A DNA stretch of 64,000 bases. Source: Saccharum officinarum. Lineage: Eukaryota > Streptophyta > Magnoliopsida > Poales > Poaceae. Made by a program: the position numbers and the translations under genes. Numbering within the stretch: position 1 is the first letter of the stretch; every line of letters begins with the position of its first letter. A model generated the notes under the pieces. The model was not told the origin of the DNA, searched no databases, and was given only the letters and a program-made list of their open reading frames with translations. The DNA lies in the NCBI GenBank assembly GCA_020631735.1, contig CM036191.1:37989335-38053334 (forward strand), given 5' to 3'. Positions 13,112-26,311 of this stretch are shown here, piece by piece.

Positions 13112-16100
13112 ATGGCGTGCAGGGGCCATGGAGCAAGAGCACAGCTAATGGTGGCAGAGTGGAGCAAATCGGTGAGCACGGAGGCCACCCTTGTGAAGCT
13201 CGTCACCGCCAGTGTAATGGTCGTGGCCGCAATCGGTGGGTGGAGGAGATCAGCCAGTGAGAGCTATCCAGACCCCGTCCTAGCAAAATCGTTGTCTTTA
13301 AAGATTTTTATTGGCGTGGATTTGGGAATCCTTACCATCCCTTTCTGCGAAAAGCTGTGCGACTATTATAGGGTTAGCATCTGCAATCTCCACCCCAACT
13401 CTGTTCTTGCTGTGTCTATCTTTATTACCCTCTGCGAGTCATATCTCGACATCTAGCCCCACTTTAATCTATGGTGGCACTTTTTCTGCCTCAAGAAGAA
13501 AGGAGGTATGGGAGAATCCAAGATACCCGGAGGAGCATACCTGAACTTATGGGATGGGATGAAAGATGAATACCTAAATGTACCCCTGAGTTCATCCACA
13601 AGGGATTGGTACAAGAAATGGTTCTATGTGCAGCAAGAACAGGAGCCATTCATCGCCTGTGACGTCGCTCAAATCCCCGAGCAGCAGGAGAGCTGGTCGG
13701 CAAGGCCGTCCAGCGCCGAAATGGTATAGGTTGAAGAGCTACTCAGGATGTTTGATAGGAGCCAACTCGATGGGCCAACGGTGGCACGAAACTTCATCTG
13801 CAGACGGGTGCAACCGTGCAAGGAGCAGGTGCATCCACTGTATGAGTACTCGGGGTCAGGTGACCCCACCAGGGAGTCTGCAAGGAACCTCACGCGCGAG
13901 GAGGTGAACTGGTGGTTGGCGTAGCTGTTTGACTTGTCGAGATACCGTTTACCGTCGAACACAATGAATGCGTACAAATTAACAGTGTCACCACCACAAG
14001 TATGTCTAAAATCGCCCACAGTGTCAATTTGACATCTGATAATTGCTAATCTACAACCATAACATTGAATCTGATGCTTGCAAGATCCATGGCTAGGACC
14101 GGGCAGCTGTGTACATCTCCGACATGCCTGCCGACAATTGGTCGACTAGCGTGGATGCGTGGGAACCCCGCATGACGAGGAAAGTAGCTGGGAAGCGCCC
14201 CGCACCAAAGGGGCCTTCCTAGAAGAGGAAGTCCACTGACCCCCTAGGCACGAGGGGTCCTTTGATCATTGATGACGAGGAGAGTAGCCGGAAATGACGT
14301 AAAGTCATGGCCGGCTTGACCAACGATGAGGAAGACAAGGAGGATGAGACACCGCTAGCACGCCGACAGAGGGCGCAGAGTGCGTCCCACGCGCCGACGT
14401 CACCAAGGGCGCCCACTCCTCCCCGAGCAGCAACACCTCCAAGGGCGCCCACACCGCCCTGAGCAGCGACGCCTCCAAGGGCTCCCATGGGTGTTCAAGC
14501 CGGGATGGAGCAGGCGAGCAGCAGCTAGGCGGCTGGTACCCGCGCTACGGGGAGCGGGAGCCAGAGCGGTCGGCCGTTCAGGGCCGTATTCAGGCGCTCG
14601 GAACTATAAGTAGTATTATAACCCTTGTTTGATATCATAAGGCAGTAGCTTATTAGGCTGGTGTAGGCCGGAGTCCACGGAAGATGTGGAGCACCCCACT
14701 GGCAGCCAACCACCATCAGTTGGGGAGAGCAGCTGCGCTGCTGAGGAGTGTGGCAGGTCTAGTGGCACTGCCAACTAGCACACCACAGAGCAGCAGCATG
14801 AAGAGCCCGCACCTACTGCTAAGGAGCCCAGTGCCGCCTCAGGCGGTATAATGGGCGTTGTAGTGGTCGAGAAGAGCGGCACCGGGAACCCTGCTACAAA
14901 GGCTCCAGCAGTCAAAGCCGCTGCAGTTGAGGAGGAGGCGGACATTGAGGAAATCATTTGCCTGGAAGAAGAAAATGTGGCGCCTCAATGCGTCCGTGTT
15001 GTAAGGAAGCGGGGCGACGAGTGGGTGTTCTACGAAGAAGACCACTCAGACCGGGTTGTCCGCAAACTGCAGCGAATAATAGACGGCTTGATGGGCCAAA
15101 TAAAGGTAAGAGCGCTAGAAGCCCGATGCAGCCCTATTAGGCTTTTGTATAAATTGCTATTACTAATCCTTCATTGTGTTGCAGAGCACTGAGAAAACAT
15201 CGAAGTACCAAAAATGGTGCTTTGATACTATCTCCCCAACCATGGAAGAAAACAGAGCCCTGAAGGAGGACATAGTGCGTCTACAAGAAATGCTACAGCA
15301 GGCCTAGAATGAATGGGACACGCTGCAGGCCAGCGTAGATGAGCAGCACCACCACCTAGACCAGGAAAAGAAAGGTATATGACAAAATTTTCGTGCATTG
15401 TTATCCTTGCGACTTGTTGACAATCCATGCTCTGCTCGACAAGCATGGAGGCAGAGAAGATGCTTCTTGTTGACAAGCTAGCTCGGCTAGCAGAACGCAA
15501 CAAGGAGCTGGTGGAGAAAAATAGCCAGCTCGACAAGGAGCATAAAGATGAGGTTGCTCGCCTGACCAGCGAGAACACCAAGCTGAAGGAGCGGGTGACC
15601 AAGCTGGACAAGGACTTCTCGAGTAAGTTATCGACCACTCAGTTGTTGATTCCCTTTAGTATTATTCATCATGCTCAGCATGGTCTTATGCTTGAATGCA
15701 GTCATGTGCCAAAATGCCAAGACATACCTAGAGGAGCTGATAAAGGAGAAGGACCACTTGGCGTCGAAGTGCAAAGCGATGGAAGAAGGAATCAAGTCCG
15801 TGCTAGACCTGATCGGCATAGAACCTGAAGAGGGGCCAACTGACTGACCAGCCCGACCAGAGGCCATCGTCGAGAAGTGCTAGAGCTCCTGGACATAGTT
15901 CAAACAATACATCCGCGACGCTGGCGAGTACATGGCCGCCCACGTCCTGGTCGTGGTGCGGTCACATTACCCCGGTGTGGACCTACAAAGGCTTGAGGCT
16001 GGCGTGTCAAGCAGCACTGACCAGGTGAAGACAGAGCAGCTCAGAGCCACCTCCCAAGTGACAGCCGCAAAGATGATTACTGATGTAGACCTATATGGCG

Positions 16101-16123
16101 AGACTAGGCAGGCCAGTCAGTAG
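13112..16123 (+). pseudogene. Antisense extra ORF of the outer Tat element (Transposase_28-like), broken
   Basis: It runs opposite to this element's pol. Recognisable pieces in order are VDLGILTIPFCEKLC and FITLCESYLDI (13300-13456), a stop, KKWFYVQQEQEPF with the WSARPS block (13610-13730), a Pro/Ala-rich stretch, a region ending DEWVFYEEDHSDRV (14851-15080), and a heptad-rich coiled coil starting MEAEKMLLVDKLARL (15450-15620). A likely polyadenylation region follows after 16130. Several in-frame stops and frameshifts break it. The order (conserved block, linker, coiled coil) matches other Tat extra ORFs. Function is unknown. Confidence 0.65.
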
Positions 16124-16804
16124 GTTAGAGGTAGAAAGAACTTTTATTTTGCAATTTAAGTTGTAACAAAACACTCGGTGCTTTTGTAAAACATTAAGTA
16201 TGGTATAGTGGAGCACTCGGTGCCCATGTGAACCAGATATTATATCACTGTATAAGACATAGTTGTGATTTTAGCTGTGAAAACTCTGTTTTTTTATCAT
16301 GTTTTATGGTAAGCGCGAGTAGTTATTCCGTCCTAGAGTCACTCCAGCCCGTGTCTGACCAGTAGTCCAGAGCGTGAGGCACGGAGCCCAGGCATGCGTA
16401 AGACTGTCAACCGTGCCAGGGAGCTACTACCAACCACCCGAAACATAGTGAACGGATCTCATGCACGTGTGGGGAGAAGTCGGAGACAGTGCCAGCTCTG
16501 GGAAACTCAAGTAGGAGAAAAAACTGGTCGGCAAACCACTTAACAAAAAGTTAGGAGATATTGCGATGCATAGAAGAGATGGCAACAAAAACATGATGAA
16601 ACATTTATTGAATACTTGAGGTACAAAAAGAGTACATATCTTTCTTAGTAGCGGATCAAGCGTAGAAGCGCCTAAGATGATCGATATGCCACGAATTCGG
16701 GACGTCAACTCTGTCGAGATCACATAGCCTATAATAGGTAGGCCTAGTGACCACCTTGACCGTGTAAGGGCCCTCCTAATGTGACGCTAACTTATGCAAT
16801 CCTT

Positions 16805-17722
16805 CTATCTTCTGCTTCCTTCGTAGAACCAAATCACCGACCACGAAGAATCTGCCTTGACATTGTGGTTATAGTACCTGCGCAAGCCTTCTAAATATTT
16901 AGTCATGCGTGCACAGGTGTCAAGGCGCTGCTCCTCGACACAATTAACCTCAAGATCTCTGGCCTCAGTCGACCTCTCCTCATCATGGTTCTCGACCCTT
17001 GGTGACTGGAAAGCAATGTTAGCTGGCAGCACGGCCTCAGAGCCGAAGAACATGAAATACCGGGAAACACCGGTATTGCGACTGGGCTAGGTCCTCAGTC
17101 CCAGACCACGGCCGGTAGCTCCTTCAACCATCTCCCAGGATGCTTATCGTTTGCCCTGTACAATCTTTTTCTTCAACGCATCAAGGATCATACCGTTCGC
17201 TCGCTCAGCCTTCCCGTTAGCCCTTGGGTGCACCACCGAAACGTACTTGACAACTATGCCTCTGTCATCGCAAAAGTTCTAGAAACCGTTACTGGTGAAC
17301 GTGGACCCTAGGTCGGTGATGATGCTGTTAGGTAGGCCGAAGCGATGGATAATTTTGTTGAGCAGCTCAGCTGCCTTCTTCATAATCCCCGAAACTAAGG
17401 GCTTGTACTCAATCCATTTGGAAAATTTGTCGATAATGACATAAACCTAGCGGAAACCTTATGGAGCCAGCTTGAAAGGCCTGATCATATCCAGTCCCTA
17501 GCATGCAAAAGGCCAAGATGCTAGAACGGTCTGGAATTCATGGGCTGAAACGTGAGTCTGCTTGGCAAAGAACTGGCATCCCTCACAATGATGGACCAGC
17601 TTCTCAGGATCGACGATGGCTGAAGGCCAATAGAAACCTGCCCGAAAAGCCTTGGCGACTAGTGTGCGCGAAGCAGCATGGTTACCACAAGTGCTAGCAT
17701 GGATCTCTTCCAAAATCTTCAC
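16805..17722 (-). pseudogene. Integrase region of the outer Tat element
   Basis: Read on the minus strand, 17722-17498 encodes a zinc-binding N-terminal domain (HxnH...HHCEGCQ) with the typical FRAGFYWP motif. At 17053-16805 the C-terminal part begins MFFGSEAVLPANIAF, a characteristic gypsy integrase motif. The catalytic core between them is present only as frameshifted pieces: no continuous frame covers it. Confidence 0.7.
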
Positions 17723-17890
17723 TCCATGTTTCTAGGACACACATTTTTGCAACAATTCCTCCTTCGTATTCTTGCACATAAGTTTCCCCTCGACTAGCAC
17801 ATAATGCTTGCTACGCCGTATGAGGTGTTCCATCTCGATCTTGTCCTAGGGAACCTCTGCAGAGGTGAGATACCTGATGAATGGCTCTCT

Positions 17891-18490
17891 CTAGTCAGTG
17901 CCAGTGGTCAAAATCACAGTGACCAGCTGGTCTACAGACGGCTGCTCAGCCATAGGCTTTCCTTCTACCTCGATAGATGGCTTAACAAGGTCATAAACGA
18001 AAACTCCATGGGGGATCGTTGCCCGGGTTGATCCTAGCTTCGATAGCTTATCAGCTGCCTCATTGTCAGCCCGGACCAAATGATGAAACTCCAGGCCATA
18101 GAATTTGTTCTCTAGCTTTCTGATCTGCGCGCAGTAAGCATCCATCCATTCGCTGGTATAGTCCCAGTCCTTGTTCACCTAGTTTATGACAAGAGCAGAA
18201 TCACCGAACACCATGAGCCTTTTTATGTTGAGCTCAACAGCAATGCGAAGGCCGTGCAGAGCTGCCTCGTACTCAACGACGTTATTGGAGGCCTTGAAGT
18301 GGATTCGGAGGACATAGCTCAGCCTATCCCTAGATGGCGAGATGAAGTACACCCCTGCCCCAGCACCATCGATATTGAGGGAGCCATCAAAATACATCTT
18401 CTAGTGCTCGGGGAGCTATCAAAGATGGGTGTATTCATATCTGTCCATTTGACAATGAAGTCGACCAACGCCTGTGACTTGATAGTCATG
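17891..18490 (-). pseudogene. RNase H domain of the outer Tat element
   Basis: The frames at 18397-18179 and 18178-17891 together form an RNase H fold of the RVT_3 type: MYFDGSLNIDGAGAG, then NNVVEYEAALHGLRIA, then VFGDSALVIN, a stop at 18179-18181, and later VRADNEAADKLSKLGS. The second RNase H is typical of Tat-lineage pol. Acidic catalytic residues are visible in FDGS, EYEA and GDSA. An upstream piece (18770-18490) carries remnants of the first RNase H or connection domain. Confidence 0.7.
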
Positions 18491-18729
18491 TAGCTTTGAA
18501 ATTCCAGCGAATATGGGCTAAGCTCCAACGCCCACTTGATAATGCACCCGTTGGCGTCTTTACTGTGCAAGATGTCCCCCAACGGAAACTCAGTGACCAC
18601 TTCAATGGGGTAAGTATCAAAATGATGGCATAGTTTGTGAGGGGTAATAAGGATGGCATAGAGCAGCTTCTGGACCTAGGGATAACGGGTCTTAGACTTG
18701 TTGAGTACCTCGCTGATGAAGTATATTGG

Positions 18730-19620
18730 TCACTGGACCTTGTACACATGCCCGACCTCCTCGTGCTCATCGATGATGGCAGTGCTGACTACCCGATTGG
18801 TTGCGGCAATGTAAAGCAGCAAAGTCTCGCCTTCCTTGGGCACCGTCAGGACTGGAGGAGATATGAGAAATTGCTTGAGCTCTACAAAAGTAGTGTCAGC
18901 TTCCTCCGACCACTCGAACTTCTCCTTTGCCTTGAGGAGTTTGTAAGAATGGCAAACCCTTTTCGTCAAACCGCGATATGAATCGACTCAGAGCAGCCAT
19001 GCACCTGGTTAGCTTCTGGATGTCCCTAACGCACTTGGGTGGTTTCATCCTCATGACCACTTTGACTTTTTTAGGGTTAGGTCGTATGCCATCACGGCTA
19101 ACTATGTTGCCGAGCAGATGCCAGATAGCACACCAAATATGCAATTCTTGGGATTCAGCGTCCATTGAAACTTATTGAGTGCCTTGAAGGTCTGGTCGAG
19201 GACGTCGACCAGGGTAGAGGCCACTTTGGTCTTCACCACTACATCATCAACATATGCCTCAACAAGCTGATCTCTGATATGGTCTTTGAGGCACTGCTGG
19301 ATGGCTCGTTGATAAGTTGCACCAGCGTTTTTAAGCCCAAATGACATGGTCATGTAGCAGTAAGCACCAAAGGGTGTGATGAATGATGTTTTGATCTGGT
19401 CCTCCTCTCTTAGAGAGATCTGATGGTAGCCAGAGTAACAATCTAGGAAAGATAAGAGCTCGCAGCCAGCGGTAGAATCTATGACCTTGTCTATACGAGG
19501 CAAGCCAAAGGGGTCCTTAGGGCAGTGTTTGTTGAGATCGGTGTAATCAACGCACATCCTCCATTCATTATTCTTTTTTCTTACAAGAACTGGGTTGGCA
19601 AGCCACTTCGGGTGATACAC
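18730..19620 (-). pseudogene. Reverse transcriptase of the outer Tat element
   Basis: The best-preserved part is 19620-19102: VRKKNNEWRMCVDYTDLNK, FLDCYSGYHQI, FGLKNAGATYQRAI and the catalytic motif YVDDVVVK. A frameshift leads into the thumb and connection (FIS, PPKCVRDIQKLTRCMAALSRF) and then to KEKFEWSEEADTTFVELKQ. The RT motifs are intact by eye, but the polyprotein frame is broken on both sides. Confidence 0.85.
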
Positions 19621-20004
19621 CTCTTTGATAAAGTCGGCAGCTAAGAGCCGGATTACTTCTACCCTAATTGCCTTCTTTTTGTCCCGTGTGAACCATCGTA
19701 GCTTCTATTTGATTGGCTTGGCAGTCTTCGAAACATCCAAGGAGTGCTCGATCAACTCCTAAGGTACTCCAGGCATGTCTGCGGGTTTCCATGCAAACAC
19801 GCTGATGTTCTCTCTTAGGAAGCTGACAAGCGTGTCTTCCTATTTGGGGTCTAGGGCGGCCCCGATGCGAGACGTCTTGGTCTTGTCGCCCAGGACCAGT
19901 TCCACCTCTTTGGTCTCTGTGGACTTTGTAGCAGCATGGGTGGCTTCCTTGCTTGGAATCTCTAGATCAGTGGGAGGGATCTTCTTGGCGTCGGCAATGG
20001 ACTA

Positions 20005-20590
20005 CTACATGCGGATCGAGAGCTCGAGGGCTTCAGCGGTTGCATAACCCTCCTTCTCACAGTTGTAAGCGATGAGAACATTGCCCCTGAGGGACAGTAC
20101 GCCTTTCTCGGTTGGCATCTTCAGGATTAGATAGACGTAGTGTGGTATCGCCATAAACTTGGCTAGAGCTGGTCGGCCAAGTATGGCGTGGTATGTTCCT
20201 TCGAAGTCCACGACGATGAAGTTGACGTAGTCGATACGGAAGTGGTCGGCGGTGCTGAACTGGACTGCTAATGTGATCTGTCCCAAAGGTTGAGAGGTCT
20301 GCCTCGGGAGCACTCCCTAGAAAGGTGCGTCGTAAGGCTTGAGGTCTTTCGGCTTAATGTCTAACTCAGTTAGAGCATTGCGGAAGAGGATGTCGAGGGC
20401 ATTGCCACCGTTGATGAGCACCTTCTCGAACCGTACGTTCCTGATGATAGGATCTAGAACAAGGGGAAAACGCCCTGGCTCCAGAATATTGGCCCACTGG
20501 TCAACTCTGTTGAACGTAATGGGCTGGCGCGACCAGTTTTGATACTTGGGGTCGGCAAACTTTTCATCGAAGTTGTTGAGGGCCATGACA
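20005..20590 (-). pseudogene. Aspartic protease region of the outer Tat element
   Basis: The two frames 20586-20317 and 20313-20005 make a retropepsin-like domain. The usual catalytic VDGG is here INGG (VLINGGNALDILF), so the catalytic Asp appears replaced by Asn. The flap and distal part include FIVVDFEGTYHAILGRPAL, the conserved ILGRPxL motif. A stop separates the halves at 20314-20316. Confidence 0.7.
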
Positions 20591-21248
20591 GCTCGGGCGG
20601 TAAGCTTCCTCTGTTGCCCATTTTCCAGGGCAACCTTCCCACCAAAGATGTTGCAGACGCTTCTATCGGGATCCTTGTAGGCGTGACGAGGGTCCTTGTC
20701 ACGTTCTTCTTCGGTCTTGTCCTCCTCATCAGGCCTCTTGTCATCTCGACGGTCGTTCTTGTCACCGTCTTTGTCACCACCGCATTGCCTTTTGTGGGGG
20801 TCCGAGTGGTAGATGGACTTCAGACCCCTGCAATCCCCATTGTATGGCCGGAGTCTAGATGAGCTGGGTAGGGACCCTGGAGGAGCTTGGAGTAGGCATC
20901 CTCATAGTTGCGCTTGGGCGCTGGCTTGACGGCGTTGACGGTGTTGTCAACTGGTCGGTTGTGGGTCTGCCGCCCCCTAAAGTGTCCTGTCGATGCCGAT
21001 CACGATTGTCATTGTGGCGGTCGTGGTTGTCATTGCGCCGATCATCGCGGCGGTTGTCACGACGCCGATCATCGTGCCGGTCGTTGGGGCGGCGATTTTG
21101 CTGGTCGGGACGAGGAGCCCGGCCAACATCTTCCTTGATCTACTAGTCAGCCTCATCAGCGTCGGCCCACTTCTTCGCCACCGTGAGCAGGTCCTGGACT
21201 AAGTCGGACCTCTTGTGGAGAAGCTTGGTCCTACCTGGCGCACCACAG
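20591..21248 (-). pseudogene. Gag C-terminal remnant of the outer Tat element
   Basis: On the minus strand this begins within about 30 bp of the LTR end and encodes a very basic stretch of repeated DRR/RRDN/RHDD words (21150-20980), then an acidic RPDEEDKTEEERDKD segment and CNIFGGK. The N-terminal half of gag is missing, so a deletion removed everything between the primer-binding region (minus-strand GGTGCGCCAGGTAGG near 21231-21245) and late gag. Confidence 0.55.
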
Positions 21249-21253
21249 TCGAT

Positions 21254-22800
21254 TGTTGATGGTAGATAAGTATCATTTTTAACCGTCAACATAGCATGAG
21301 AAATGATCTAAATATAAATATTATCTAGATATAGGGGTTACACTGACAAAATTCCACGAGTTATGGTGAATATCTATTTCTACAGGGGATTATTAGGAAA
21401 GAACCAAAGGAGGTCCACATGTCAGATTTACATAGAGAGAAACCGACCATACTATGAAAAAGAATACTCTAGAAGACTCGAGAAGATCTTCCCCCGAAGG
21501 GGAGGGCCCACAGGCCAGGCAACAGGGGCGACCGCCCCTGGGCCTGGCCACCCGCCCTACCCAGGTGGCCAATCAGATGCAACCTCATGGTTCATGCCTC
21601 CACCGCCTTTGAGGATCAATAATAATCATTCATCAAGGTTGGTTTGATCCAAGGGTTGTGGTGCTTCCTAGAGGGCTATATAAGCAAGGTCCCTGACCCC
21701 AGGAGAAACCCTAATTTTCAATCAATTCATTCATCTCATTCCATTCAGAGAAGCCCTAGAGCTACCATCTCAATTAGATCTCTAGTTTAGCATAGATACA
21801 TAGGATTAGAACTAGAAGGAGCCAAGCATTGCTTGATTTCTGGATCTATCAAGAGAATACTTGGTAATTCTCTCCTACTTTTGTATTTATTCTTATATTA
21901 TTCATCTAGTTTATCATTTGTATGAATATGACTTTAGTCTATTCTATCATATTGGATATGACTTTGCTCTATTTGATTATATTCTCAATTATATTGTTCT
22001 TAGTCTACTTTGATTATATGCTTGACATAGTTCGATCAGAATTATATTTAAGTATAGGATCATATAGTGCTTGCTCATTGATATCATGGGTGAGTGGTAA
22101 ACATTGTGTAGGCGTGGTGCCTATACCGTATTTTCCTGCGATTGCACCCTATATTCCGAATCGTGTGGTAGATCACGGGAGTGATAGTCCTGTTGAGTCC
22201 TTTGTAGTCCACCTCCCGAGTATAGGGTAGGCAGAGCACAACTATTACAGGGAAGTGACGGCTATGTTCTATATCTTCCTTAGTAATATCACTTTGCGTA
22301 GATATAACCTTTTCTTACCATGATTGCCAAGTGTAATTGCACTAATCATCGTATGCTTTGACTTATAGTTATAATAACTTAGGATTTATCCCTATAGTTC
22401 GTCCTAATCCATGCTAGTGATATATATCTAGAGTAATCTATTGAGATGTTTATCATTATATGTGGCTATGTGCTTACCAGTCATCCTTTATTATTATTCA
22501 TATATTATTTATCTTGTGACACTTACCCTATATGAGAAGATAGATAAAGACATGGTTATGCTCTCCATTAGCACATGCAGTGATGCTCATTGCTCATTAT
22601 CCTTAGCATCCCTTCCTAGTGGTAAAAATATAAATGATGATACCTGGATTACTCCCGGTTAAAATGCTACATCGGTATTATCTGTGTGCTTGCGGATTTC
22701 ATATTTATTTCAGAGGAGCATTTGCATATTTTAGTACCAGCACCTTTGGTGTCAAGCTAGAGATGACAACCTAGCTTAGATGTCATTAGAGGTGTCAACA
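21254..22800 (+). repeat. 5' LTR of the Athila-like element
   Basis: TG...CA borders. It corresponds over its full length to 38435-39980. A CTATATAAG motif near 21677 is the likely TATA box of the U3 promoter. The ORFs at 21363-22662 recur in both LTRs and are not genes. Confidence 0.9.
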
Positions 22801-22808
22801 AGCATTTT

Positions 22809-22826
22809 TGGCACCATTGCCGGGGA
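22809..22826 (+). other. Primer-binding site (tRNA-Asp type) of the Athila-like element
   Basis: Eight bases after the 5' LTR the 18-mer TGGCACCATTGCCGGGGA differs at two positions from the tRNA-Asp complement commonly used by Athila elements. Confidence 0.75.
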
Positions 22827-23343
22827 AGGCTGAATTACTATCCAAAGGATAATGAGCCATCACTTGCCTCCACTAATGTGACCGAGAAACCATCATCCTT
22901 CTCTTCTCATACAACCTTACCCTTGTCTTTTGTCTATTTTATATATTATATACAGGGTAATGTATGAGCAGGTTTGGCCGTCCAGATAACTTCATCGATA
23001 ATCCAGAATTGCTATTCAGAAGAGCAAGAGCCAAGCTAAAAAGAGTTCAAGCAGAAACATCATCATCTTAGCTTGAAGCTCCACTCTCTGATTCGGAAGG
23101 CCAACCAAGCATAGTTTGAAACTTAACACCAGAGTTTGACGCTATGGCAAACAAGTCACTCTGCGGGTTCTCAGCTCCAACTACAGCTAACATTCGGACT
23201 AGACCTGCGGCAGAGATTGAGCAAAACTTCAAGCTAAAGCCGGTGTTAATCAACATGGTGCAAGCTAGCTAGTTTTGTGGGAAGGCACATGAAGATGCTA
23301 GTGCTTATCTCCAACACTTCCTGGAGATCTGCAGCACTTTCAC

Positions 23344-26296
23344 TGTAACACCCTAAAATTTGCATTATTTTAAAATAAGAGAATTTGATTTATTTGCGCA
23401 ATTTTGTGAGCATTTTAACCTAGTGAAATAATAATTTTCATGAAATTAAAATCCACTATAAGGTTAGACACATGATTGCTTATTCATGTTGTTGCATACC
23501 TTGTTTTGTATTGAATGTTGTTTGAGAATTTCAAAAGAGAATTCAAATTCTATTTAAATCTTTATTTGAAAATGCATTTGGAAAATTAGAAAAAAGAAGA
23601 AAATGGAAGTCTTCTTCGTCTCTGTTTTGGCCCGAAGGCCTTCCCTCCTCTCTTCTTGGCCCAGCCCGTGCCTGCTTTTCTTGAGTTGGGCCGAAGCTAG
23701 CTAACTGGCCGCGTCGTGGGTCGGCCCATCCAGCAGCTGCCGCAGGCCGCCTCGCCCCTTCCCCTCTCTGTCCTATCTCTATGACGCGCCAGGCCCGCTT
23801 GTAAGTAATCTCTTCCACCTCCCGCTCGTAACCGAGCCGGTCACTTGACCGTGGAGTCCGACGCTGCCCCGAGCCTCCTAATCCTTGCCCAGCACGTCGA
23901 TGAGCCCCTCATAAATAGCGGCCCGTCTCCACCGCCTCCCTCCATCGAATCTTAGCCGCAAGCCATCGCCCATGATTCAAGCACCGGCTGCCGCAATCCA
24001 AGCCGCCGCTGCCTAGTTCGATTCGACAAGTTCATCGGTTCCGTGGTTCCCGTAAGCTAATGATGGTCTTTGAGATCAATTTAGAAGTAGCCGATCACTT
24101 CTCTTCCCTTCTTTTCTAATTTGGTTCGCTGTTTTCATCTTGTCATCGTCTACAGAGGATTTCCGTCTGCCATTGATAGCCACGGGACGCTCTCGGCCGA
24201 TTCCCGTCGCTCCAACCCATCTAGGTGAGTTCGCGAGTTTCCGCTCTTGCTTCCCGTGCTTTTGGATCGAAGAATAGTGCGGTAACTTTCTTGATTGGAC
24301 AACGCCGACGAGCCTAGCTCGCCGCCGGCCAGTTTTTCCGCCGCCAGTCACTGTAGCCGGCCGGAATCCCCTTCCTCTCTTCCCCAGTCAAATCTCGGCC
24401 GTTCAAATCTAATCCAATGGTGTAGATCTCAGGATACCCCTTCGTAGCCACTTTTACTTAAGAGCCCCTATGTTTCTGTATATTTGAACCTGCGGTCCAT
24501 AGCGTAAAGCCCGAATACGCGTTGTTCTTCTAAAAGCGTAAACTTCGTCGGTTTAGGTGAAAATACGTTTTCTAGTATTTACAGATTTGCCACTAGGTTT
24601 ATTTAGGTCATAAAATCTCCGTTTTAACTCCGATTTGACCCGTTCAAATTGCGTTAGGTTCGTATTTGCGAGCTCTACATGTTGGTAGTATTGTACAGTA
24701 GGTTTGTGACAATTTATTTTCGAGTTTATATTAAAGTAATTATTTATATATAGGAAATCTTAGAAAATTCATAACTTTCACGTTTTAACTCCGAATTTGG
24801 TGATCTTTGCGTCTGTGTGATCATAGAAACATGTAGAAGAGTTTTATAAACTTTTATTACTGTTTTGTTATTGTTGGTGTACTGTTCTAATTGTATCTCT
24901 TTGTTTGCTTCGTGTATGTTTGATTGGATGCATGTGTGTTGTTGATTGATGATCGAGTATAGACGGTGAGCAGTTTCTTGACGATCAAGAGTATTATTTT
25001 GAGCCAGACCAGCAGTATCATCAGGAAAGCTTTGATTAAGGCAAGTATAACATGGGACCATCCTTGTTACCTATTCACTGAAATTATCATACATATGCAT
25101 GTGTCTTCCTTGACAACCATAGAGATTATAACTTAGCTATTGATATCTTGTTTCCTTGTCACCTATGGGTTATGCATTTGGGTAGCTACTGCTAGCGCTT
25201 AATTATGAACAATGATCTTGTAATTTGACTAATGGATTATGCAATCAACCAATTAAGATGATGTTATTTCTGTTGAAAGGGGGCTAGAGCATGTGGGTTA
25301 TTTTGATGCTCTAGTTACTCTCCGTAAGGACTTACCTGTAAGTGATAACCGGGACATACAGTACAGCTGTGAGGGCTATATGGCTCTGGCTCTAGTTGTT
25401 CAAGAGACCTTTTCTAGCTTGTTAGAGGTTACCTTAAATGGCGTAAGAATGGCTTGCCACGTTGGGTGTAGTGCGAGCCCCTGGCCTAGTGTGTATAGGC
25501 TGCGGTTGTTGTGCCACAGGGAAGGGGGGTTCTACATCTTCCTGCCGAGTGAATCTAATGGCCCTAACTTGTTAGACGAACTTTTGAATGGCTTTATATG
25601 GTCTCTGATGTTTTGGGCCTTGCAAACCCATGCATTTGGAAATCATGACTCACAGTGAAAGTGTACACCTCTGCGTAGAGTTTGAAAACTGGTATACTAG
25701 CCGTGCTCACGGATACGAGCGGCCTTGGGGATTCTTACAGAATAGTTGATCACCATTGTTATATCATGCTTAATTATTGTTGATTATTATTATGCTCATG
25801 TTAATGCTATTCATTATCCTTATTACAATTGATCATTGATTCATTAATGGGATTTGGATTACCTTGATGCTACTCAATTGCTAATTATATGATGATTAAA
25901 AGCTAAACGCAGTCAAACAGTGTCTAGCCTTTTTGAGCCTCATGAACCCTGTGTTATATTTGTTGAGTTCGACATGGACTCACTCTTGCTATTTCCCCAA
26001 CACTCCAGTGTGTAATAAGATGCTACTCGGAAAAAGGACAAAGGTGTAGTGGAGATTCCAGAAGACTAGTAGAAGTGCTAGGCATATGTTACCCCCAGTC
26101 AGCCGTCCCTGAGAAGAATGGAGCCCGAAGTTTAGTCACCATTCCGCGATACTCTGATGTAAGTGTTAATATAGCTATGTATACGTTATATAATAACATT
26201 GTTTCTGATAATTTTTTTCATTCTGGCATATGTGTGGACTTCCTGGGCACACATATGATTAGCCTGGTTTTGTTCTTTAGAAAACCGGGTGTGACA
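23344..26296 (+). repeat. 5' LTR of the Tekay-like element (2953 bp)
   Basis: TGTAACACC...GGTGTGACA. It is identical in length to the 3' LTR. A CTCATAAATAGCGG motif near 23908 is a plausible TATA-type promoter. ORFs on either strand inside it (for example 23543-23818, 25293-25658) are duplicated in the other LTR and have no known domain. Confidence 0.93.
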
Positions 26297-26299
26297 GAG

Positions 26300-26311
26300 T
26301 GGTATCAGAGC
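26300..26311 (+). other. Primer-binding site (tRNA-iMet) of the Tekay-like element
   Basis: TGGTATCAGAGC follows the 5' LTR after a 3-bp spacer. It is the standard complement of plant initiator tRNA-Met used by Tekay, Reina and copia elements. Confidence 0.9.

Noticed and set aside
21363..22662. Short ORFs with signal-peptide-like hydrophobic stretches
   Set aside because: The same frames recur in the partner LTR (38544-39842), so they are LTR sequence.
25293..25658. 121-codon ORF in the Tekay-like LTR
   Set aside because: It is present in both LTRs (also 32757-33122) with no known domain. Long LTRs often contain such chance frames.
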